Assembly (NCBI GenBank): GCA_965368585.1 | Contig: CBDUNM010000101.1 | Coordinates: 1 to 19,542 of the forward strand | DNA: 19,542 nucleotides | From: JARRQB01 sp965368585 | GTDB lineage: Bacteria; Pseudomonadota; Gammaproteobacteria; Chromatiales; Chromatiaceae | Direction: 5' to 3' | Part shown: positions 15,395 through 19,542 of the stretch, piece by piece | Layout: the number at the start of each line of letters is the position of its first letter | How positions within the stretch are numbered: position 1 is the first letter of the stretch | Notes under the pieces: model-generated | The model's database searches: none | What the model was told of the DNA's origin: nothing | The model's input: only the letters and a program-made list of their open reading frames with translations | Made by a program: the position numbers and the translations under genes

Positions 15395-16147
15395 CTAGGC
15401 GGGATTTTCGATATCCATGAATCGGTGCTCCAGGTCGAAGCGCGCGGCGACTGCCGCGCCGAGCGCCTGCACACCGAAGCGTTCGGTCGCATGATGACCG
15501 GCGGCGTAGAAGTGTATGCCGCATTCCCTGGCGACGTGCACAGTGGCTTCCGACACTTCGCCGGTGAGATAGGCGTCCACACCGCTACCGACCACACGCT
15601 CGATATACTTCTGCGCCCCTCCGGTACACCACGCCAGGCGCCGCACGGGGCGGTCGCCGCCACTCACCAGCAGGGGCGTACGGCCGAGCCGCTCCGTGAT
15701 CCGTTGCGCGAAACCCGCTGCCGACAGCGGCGACTCGAGTTCGCCGTGCCAGATCAGACCCTGCTCGCCGTCCAGCGCGGCTGCGTTGGTGATTTCCAGG
15801 CGGCGTCCGAGCTGGCGGTTGTTACCCAGTTCGGGGTGCGCATCGAGGGGCAGATGGTAGGCGATCAGGCTGATACCTTGGGCGTACAGCGCGCGGATGC
15901 GCCGCCCCTTCATGCCGGTTAGGGGCGCGGGTTCCCCCTTCCAGAAATAGCCGTGATGCACCAGGAGCGCGTCGGCCTGCCAGGCGGCGGCGGCCTCGAT
16001 CAGCTCGAGACTGGCCGTGACACCGGTGACCAGGCGTTTGACTGGCCGCCCGGCGTCGACCTGCAGCCCGTTCGGGCAAAAATCGGAAAACAGGTCAGGA
16101 TTGAGTTGCTGATCGCAATAACTCACCAGATCAATCAGTTCCGCCAT
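15395..16147 (-). CDS. Nif3-like dinuclear metal centre protein (YbgI family)
   Basis: The 250-residue product fits the Nif3/YbgI family, hexameric proteins with a two-metal site. The biochemical role of the family is unsettled, although it is sometimes annotated as GTP cyclohydrolase I type 2. Metal-site motifs are visible: LLVHHGYFW (His64, His65), AYHLPLDAHPELGNN (His98, Asp102) and, near the C-terminus, AGHHATERFG with a His and Glu. NGLQV (26-30) is also typical. The ATG at 16147 lies only 47 bases from the divergent protease start. Downstream, petA follows on the same strand after about 200 bases that contain its own candidate promoter. Confidence 0.92.
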   Translation of the reverse strand: MAELIDLVSYCDQQLNPDLFSDFCPNGLQVDAGRPVKRLVTGVTASLELIEAAAAWQADALLVHHGYFWKGEPAPLTGMKGRRIRALYAQGISLIAYHLPLDAHPELGNNRQLGRRLEITNAAALDGEQGLIWHGELESPLSAAGFAQRITERLGRTPLLVSGGDRPVRRLAWCTGGAQKYIERVVGSGVDAYLTGEVSEATVHVARECGIHFYAAGHHATERFGVQALGAAVAARFDLEHRFMDIENPA

Positions 16148-16152
16148 ATACT

Positions 16153-16158
16153 TACAAT
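16153..16158 (+). promoter_or_regulatory. Possible -10 element for the DegS-like gene
   Basis: TACAAT matches the -10 consensus at five of six positions and lies 36 bases before the protease ATG, within the 47-base divergent gap. No good -35 hexamer is seen at the right distance; that region would lie inside the start of the nif3-family gene. Confidence 0.3.
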
Positions 16159-16194
16159 CGTGCGCATGCTGGGACCGTTCAGAGTAGCAGGTTA

Positions 16195-17337
16195 ATGAAG
16201 TTCTATCGCATCTTTGGATTTATTTTTACGTCGATTGCCACCGGTCTGGCGGCGGCGTTCCTGCTGGTGATGATACGCCCCGACCTGCTTACGTCCGACC
16301 GACCGGATCCCGCCGTCCCGATCGCGGTCACCGATGCGCTACCGGTGGCATCGTATGCCGATGCGGTCGCCAGCGCCGCACCGGCGGTGGTCAACGTCTT
16401 TGCCGTTAAGCTCACCCGGGAAAAACCCAATCCGCTGCTCGAGGATCCGTTGTTTCGGCGGTTTTTCAACGGCGGCGAGACGCCGCGTGTCAAACTCGAG
16501 AACAGCCTGGGTTCAGGGGTCATCGTCGATGCCAACGGCTACATCCTGACCAACAACCATGTGATCGACGGGGCGGCGGAGATCCGCGTGGTCCTGGGCG
16601 ACGGGCGACGGATGCCGGCGCGCATCGTCGGCGTGGATCCGGACACGGATCTCGCGGTACTGCAGGCGGGCGGGGGCGTTAATCTGCCGGTCGCGCGCCT
16701 CGGTGGATCCGAGCGTCTGCGCGTCGGCGACGTCGTCCTGGCGATCGGCAACCCCTTTGCCGTGGGACAGACGGTGACCATGGGCATCGTCAGCGCCACC
16801 GGACGCAAACAGCTGGGAATCACCAACTTCGAAAATTTCATTCAAACCGACGCGGCGATCAATCCGGGCAACTCGGGCGGCGCGCTGGTGAACAGCGCTG
16901 GCGCGGTGGTCGGCATCAATACCGCGATCTTTTCCGAAAGCGGCGGTTCGCACGGTATCGGCTTTGCGATCCCCGAAAATCTGGCGCGCGAGGTCATGCA
17001 GGCGATCATTCAGCAGGGCCGGGTGATTCGCGGTTGGCTGGGCATCACCGGGCAAGACCTGACCGCCCAAGTGGCCGAAAGCCTGGCACTGGACAACGCG
17101 ACGGGCATCCTGGTCTCGGGCATTTTGCGCGACGGGCCGGCACACCGCGCGGGAATGGAGCCGGGCGACGTCATCCTGGCGATCGAAGGCGAACCGATCG
17201 AGTCGTCGACCCAGCTGTTGAACCGTATCGCCGCGCGCCAGCCCGGCTCCGAGATCCGCGTCAAAATCATGCGCAAAGGTCAGCCCCTGCACCTGCTCGC
17301 CGTCGTCGAAGAGCGTCCGCGCGAAGTGACGCCATGA
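16195..17337 (+). CDS. Membrane-anchored periplasmic serine protease, DegS/AlgW type
   Basis: This 380-residue trypsin-like protease has one PDZ domain, the layout of DegS and AlgW rather than two-PDZ DegP. An N-terminal hydrophobic segment (about 6-27) should anchor it in the inner membrane facing the periplasm. The triad is His122 (NNHVIDG), Asp152 (DTDLAVLQ) and Ser227 (NPGNSGGAL), with the same spacing as E. coli DegS. The PDZ domain spans about 275-370, with GWLGI and MEPGDVILAI. Family members sense misfolded outer-membrane proteins and cut the anti-sigma factor RseA/MucA to release the envelope stress sigma factor. That role is inferred here, since no such regulator is in the window. 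The next small gene overlaps its stop as ATGA. Confidence 0.93.
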   Translation: MKFYRIFGFIFTSIATGLAAAFLLVMIRPDLLTSDRPDPAVPIAVTDALPVASYADAVASAAPAVVNVFAVKLTREKPNPLLEDPLFRRFFNGGETPRVKLENSLGSGVIVDANGYILTNNHVIDGAAEIRVVLGDGRRMPARIVGVDPDTDLAVLQAGGGVNLPVARLGGSERLRVGDVVLAIGNPFAVGQTVTMGIVSATGRKQLGITNFENFIQTDAAINPGNSGGALVNSAGAVVGINTAIFSESGGSHGIGFAIPENLAREVMQAIIQQGRVIRGWLGITGQDLTAQVAESLALDNATGILVSGILRDGPAHRAGMEPGDVILAIEGEPIESSTQLLNRIAARQPGSEIRVKIMRKGQPLHLLAVVEERPREVTP

Positions 17338-17621
17338 TGCGCTGGTTCAACCGTATCTTCGCCAAATGGGCGCGGCACGACGCGGTAGAACGAATCGATC
17401 TCGAAGCCGGCGTGCTCGAGGAGTGCCCGGTCTGTCGTACCATCGTGGACAAGCAGCACGATGGCCGTCTGCCGGTCGCGGATGCCATCGCCGAACAGCG
17501 CATACGCGCTCGCGACCCTTCCGTGGCCGCCTTCGACGGCGACCTGGACGCACTCAAACAGCAGCTGCGCGATATCCGCGATGACTATCCGTACGCCTGC
17601 ATTTGCGAAGACGCCGGTTAG
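17334..17621 (+). CDS. Small uncharacterised protein with CxxC and CxC motifs
   Basis: The family is not recognised. The 95-residue product has a basic, aromatic N-terminus (MMRWFNRIFAKWARH) and CPVC (31-34). A helical charged middle follows, with CIC near the end (Cys89, Cys91). Four cysteines in CxxC...CxC spacing could bind a metal such as zinc, but this is only a suggestion. The reading frame is open farther upstream inside the protease gene. The ATG at 17334 is chosen because it overlaps the protease TGA as ATGA, a usual coupling arrangement; a second ATG follows at 17337. It ends nine bases before the convergent hisC stop. No signal peptide is clear. Confidence 0.7.
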   Translation: MMRWFNRIFAKWARHDAVERIDLEAGVLEECPVCRTIVDKQHDGRLPVADAIAEQRIRARDPSVAAFDGDLDALKQQLRDIRDDYPYACICEDAG

Positions 17622-17630
17622 ACTTTGTGG

Positions 17631-18713
17631 CTACACCAGAGAGCGCAACGCCGCGACGAACCGGTCGTTTTCCTCCGGTGTACCGACCGTCACCCTGAGG
17701 CAGTCGGCCAGTTGGGGATGGGCGCCGTGCAGATTCTTGATCAGCACGCCCGCGCGACGCAAGCCTTCAAACACATCCGACGCAGGCTGGGATTGGGTGC
17801 GGAAAAGCAGAAAATTCGCGTCGGACGGAAATACCATGATACCCGGCAGGGCATCGAGCTGCCGGTACAACGCCAGGCGTGATTCACGCAATATCCGCGT
17901 CTGCTCATCGAACACCGCCCGGTGCTCGAGGGCGAACGCGGCCGACATCTGGGTCAGCACGTTGATATTGTAAGGCAGGCGAATCTTATCGAATTCGGCC
18001 AGCCACGCGGGCGGGCCGACCAGGTAACCCAGACGCAACCCGGCGAGCCCCATCTTGGAGACGGTTCGCATCACCAGCAGGTTGTCATGCTGCCCAAGTT
18101 CCGCGAGAAACGAGCGGTCGGTGAAGGGGGCATAGGCCTCATCGATCACCACCAATCCGGGCGCTCCGGCGATGATCCGGCGGACCGCGTCGGCATCGAA
18201 CAGATTGCCGGTGGGATTGTTAGGGTACGCCAGAAACACGACCGCCGGTTGCACTTCGTCCAGGGCCTGCAGCACCGCCGGCAGGTCGAGCGAGAAATCG
18301 TCGGCACGCAGAGGTACGCCGACGTACTTCATATCGCAAAAAGTCGCGATCATTCGGTACATGACGAAGCCAGGGTCGACGGACAGCACCGTGCGTCCGG
18401 GACCTGACACGCCCATGGCGATCATCTGGATTAGCTCATCCGAGCCATTGCCCAGCAGGACACCCATATCTGCGTCGACGCGCATGGCCTTGCGCAGCTG
18501 ATGCGTGAGATGCGGGGCGCGCGGATCCGGGTAGCGGTTCACGTCCGTGGTGCGCAACAACTCGAGCCACGCCGAGCGCAGCGCTTCCGGCCAGCGGTAC
18601 GGATTCTCCATCGCATCCAATTTCACCAGACCAGCGGCGTCGGGAACCTGGTACGCACAGAGCGCGTGAATCTCGGGTCTGACCCAATGATTGACGAGAT
18701 CTTCAAGTGTCAT
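17631..18713 (-). CDS. hisC: Histidinol-phosphate aminotransferase HisC
   Basis: HisC is a pyridoxal-phosphate enzyme that transfers an amino group from glutamate to imidazole acetol phosphate in histidine synthesis. The 360-residue protein has the fold-type I features: LDAMENPY near the N-terminus, YPNNPTGN, DEAYAPF and the PLP lysine in SKMGLAGLRLGY (Lys220). The N-terminus PEIHALCAYQVPDAAGLVKLDAMENPY is typical of gammaproteobacterial HisC, which supports the ATG at 18713 despite a weak ribosome-binding site. That start lies inside the end of the upstream Cys-rich gene (11-base overlap), so it is probably translationally coupled. Confidence 0.96.
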   Translation of the reverse strand: MTLEDLVNHWVRPEIHALCAYQVPDAAGLVKLDAMENPYRWPEALRSAWLELLRTTDVNRYPDPRAPHLTHQLRKAMRVDADMGVLLGNGSDELIQMIAMGVSGPGRTVLSVDPGFVMYRMIATFCDMKYVGVPLRADDFSLDLPAVLQALDEVQPAVVFLAYPNNPTGNLFDADAVRRIIAGAPGLVVIDEAYAPFTDRSFLAELGQHDNLLVMRTVSKMGLAGLRLGYLVGPPAWLAEFDKIRLPYNINVLTQMSAAFALEHRAVFDEQTRILRESRLALYRQLDALPGIMVFPSDANFLLFRTQSQPASDVFEGLRRAGVLIKNLHGAHPQLADCLRVTVGTPEENDRFVAALRSLV

Positions 18714-18918
18714 TGCAGTAGCATCCAGAATTTCCGCCGCTCGCCTGAACCGGTGGACAGGGTACGGATCCGTAAGAGCAGAACACGCAGCAGTCGCCGG
18801 TTCTGGGCCGCAACCGCGTAGCGCACGCGGGGCAGCTGTAGTACCACAGGCAATAGTCTTCGGGCATCAGCATCGTTTCCCGGTGGCCGCACGCGGGGCA
18901 GGTCAACACCGACTCCAT
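18703..18918 (-). CDS. GDCCVxC-family small cysteine-rich protein
   Basis: This 71-residue protein is dense in cysteine: CPAC (7-10), Cys23, CPAC (29-32), GDCCVFC (41-47), then PCPP (53-56) and CYC (66-68). GDCCVFCSYGSVPCPP is the signature of a small family annotated as GDCCVxC domain (seleno)proteins. All family positions here are encoded as Cys (TGC), with no in-frame TGA. The paired CxxC motifs suggest a zinc ribbon-like or redox/metal-binding fold; the function is unknown. The ATG at 18918 is chosen. A TTG at 18927 is also in frame, overlaps the hisD stop as TTGA and would add three residues. The gene sits tightly between hisD and hisC and overlaps hisC by 11 bases. Confidence 0.82.
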   Translation of the reverse strand: MESVLTCPACGHRETMLMPEDYCLWYYSCPACATRLRPRTGDCCVFCSYGSVPCPPVQASGGNSGCYCNDT

Positions 18919-18923
18919 CGTCG

Positions 18924-19542
18924 TCAACTGGAATCGCGCCCCGCTTTAAGGCGGTATTCGGCCGCGCGCGCGTGCGCCGTCAGCCCCTCCCCGCGCGCCA
19001 GTATCGAGGCGGTTGCACCCAGAATACGGGAACTCTCGGGTGAGACCATGATCAGGCTGGAGCGCTTTTGGAAATCATAAACGCCCAGGGGTGAACTGAA
19101 ACGCGCGGTCCGCGAGGTCGGCAGGACGTGGTTGGGGCCGGCGCAGTAGTCGCCCAGCGGCTCTGACGTGTGACGCCCCATGAAGATGGCGCCGGCGTGC
19201 CTGATCTTGTCCGCGTAGGCTTGCGGTTCGGCCACCGACAGCTCCAGGTGCTCGGGCGCGATGTGATTGGCCAACTCGGCCGCTTCCGCCAGATCGTGAC
19301 ACACGATCAGGGCGCCGCGTTCGCGCAGCGCCGTGGCGATGATCTCTCTGCGCTCCAGCGTGGGCAGCAGCCGGTCGATACTCGCCTCCACCCGGACGGC
19401 GAAATCCGCGTCGGGCGTCAGCAGGATGGACTGTGCGTCCTCATCGTGTTCGGCCTGCGAGAACAAGTCCATCGCGACCCAATCGGGATCGGTTCCGCCA
19501 TCGCTGATCACCAGGATCTCGGACGGGCCGGCCACCATGTCG
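18924..19542 (-). CDS. hisD: Histidinol dehydrogenase HisD (partial, N-terminus outside window)
   Basis: HisD performs the last two oxidations of histidine synthesis, histidinol to histidine, with NAD and a zinc ion. Only the C-terminal half, about 205 residues, is in the window; the frame is open to the right edge. Family signatures: DMVAGPSEILVI at the edge, FSQAEHDEDAQ (zinc-site Gln/His region), HIAPEHLEL with the catalytic Glu-His, DYCAGPNHVLPT, and EGLTAHARAAEYR near the C-terminus containing another zinc-site His. The Met of MVAGPSE is internal to the protein, not its start. It is upstream of the GDCCVxC gene and hisC in the same operon. Confidence 0.97.
   Translation of the reverse strand, partial: DMVAGPSEILVISDGGTDPDWVAMDLFSQAEHDEDAQSILLTPDADFAVRVEASIDRLLPTLERREIIATALRERGALIVCHDLAEAAELANHIAPEHLELSVAEPQAYADKIRHAGAIFMGRHTSEPLGDYCAGPNHVLPTSRTARFSSPLGVYDFQKRSSLIMVSPESSRILGATASILARGEGLTAHARAAEYRLKAGRDSS

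Noticed and set aside
18703..18918. Selenocysteine in the GDCCVxC protein
   Set aside because: The motif codons are TGC and there is no in-frame TGA before the stop, so this copy is a Cys form.

Overview
The window is GC-rich chromosomal DNA from a gammaproteobacterium. The main evidence is gene order: petA-petB-petC-sspA-sspB next to a Nif3-family gene, a DegS/AlgW-type periplasmic protease and hisC-hisD, plus a thiS-thiG-trmB cluster. The families present are typical of Chromatiales- and Pseudomonadales-like lineages, but the species cannot be named from the sequence. I see no insertion sequence, phage gene, CRISPR array, tRNA or rRNA.

Left part (1-5236), signalling. A CheB-CheR chimera runs leftward off the window edge. 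Diverging from it are two rightward sensor genes: a three-PAS GGDEF-EAL protein for cyclic-di-GMP turnover, and a PAS-HisKA_2 histidine kinase. Both begin with the same coiled-coil plus PAS module, and both appear to start at a TTG codon behind a matching ribosome-binding site. One sensory front end has therefore been duplicated in tandem and joined to two different outputs.

Middle part (5340-11072), metabolism and transport. A leftward long-chain acyl-CoA synthetase faces the kinase gene. Its 5' side diverges from a compact rightward run: thiS-thiG (thiazole synthesis), trmB (tRNA m7G46 methylation), a FetA-like ATPase with an altered Q-loop overlapping its FetB-like permease, and a small membrane-anchored DUF3301 protein. 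The DUF3301 gene is preceded by a nine-codon mini-ORF that carries the strong ribosome-binding site and ends in an ATGA overlap.

Right part (11171-16147), all leftward in transcription order nif3, petA, petB, petC, sspA, sspB. The pet genes form the cytochrome bc1 operon with ATGA overlaps at both junctions, a candidate sigma70 promoter upstream and a strong intrinsic terminator downstream. sspA-sspB (stringent starvation regulator and ClpXP adaptor) follow as a separate pair.

Far right (16195-19542). A single-PDZ DegS/AlgW-like protease overlaps a 95-residue Cys-containing protein. These run rightward into leftward hisD-(small Cys-rich gene)-hisC. The small gene encodes a GDCCVxC-family protein inserted between, and overlapping, the two histidine genes.

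Most of the window is conserved core genome. The least ordinary signals are the paired sensor proteins with their TTG starts, the GDCCVxC gene inside the his operon, the coupled mini-ORF before DUF3301, the Q-loop change in the FetA-like ATPase, and the small Cys-motif gene behind degS.
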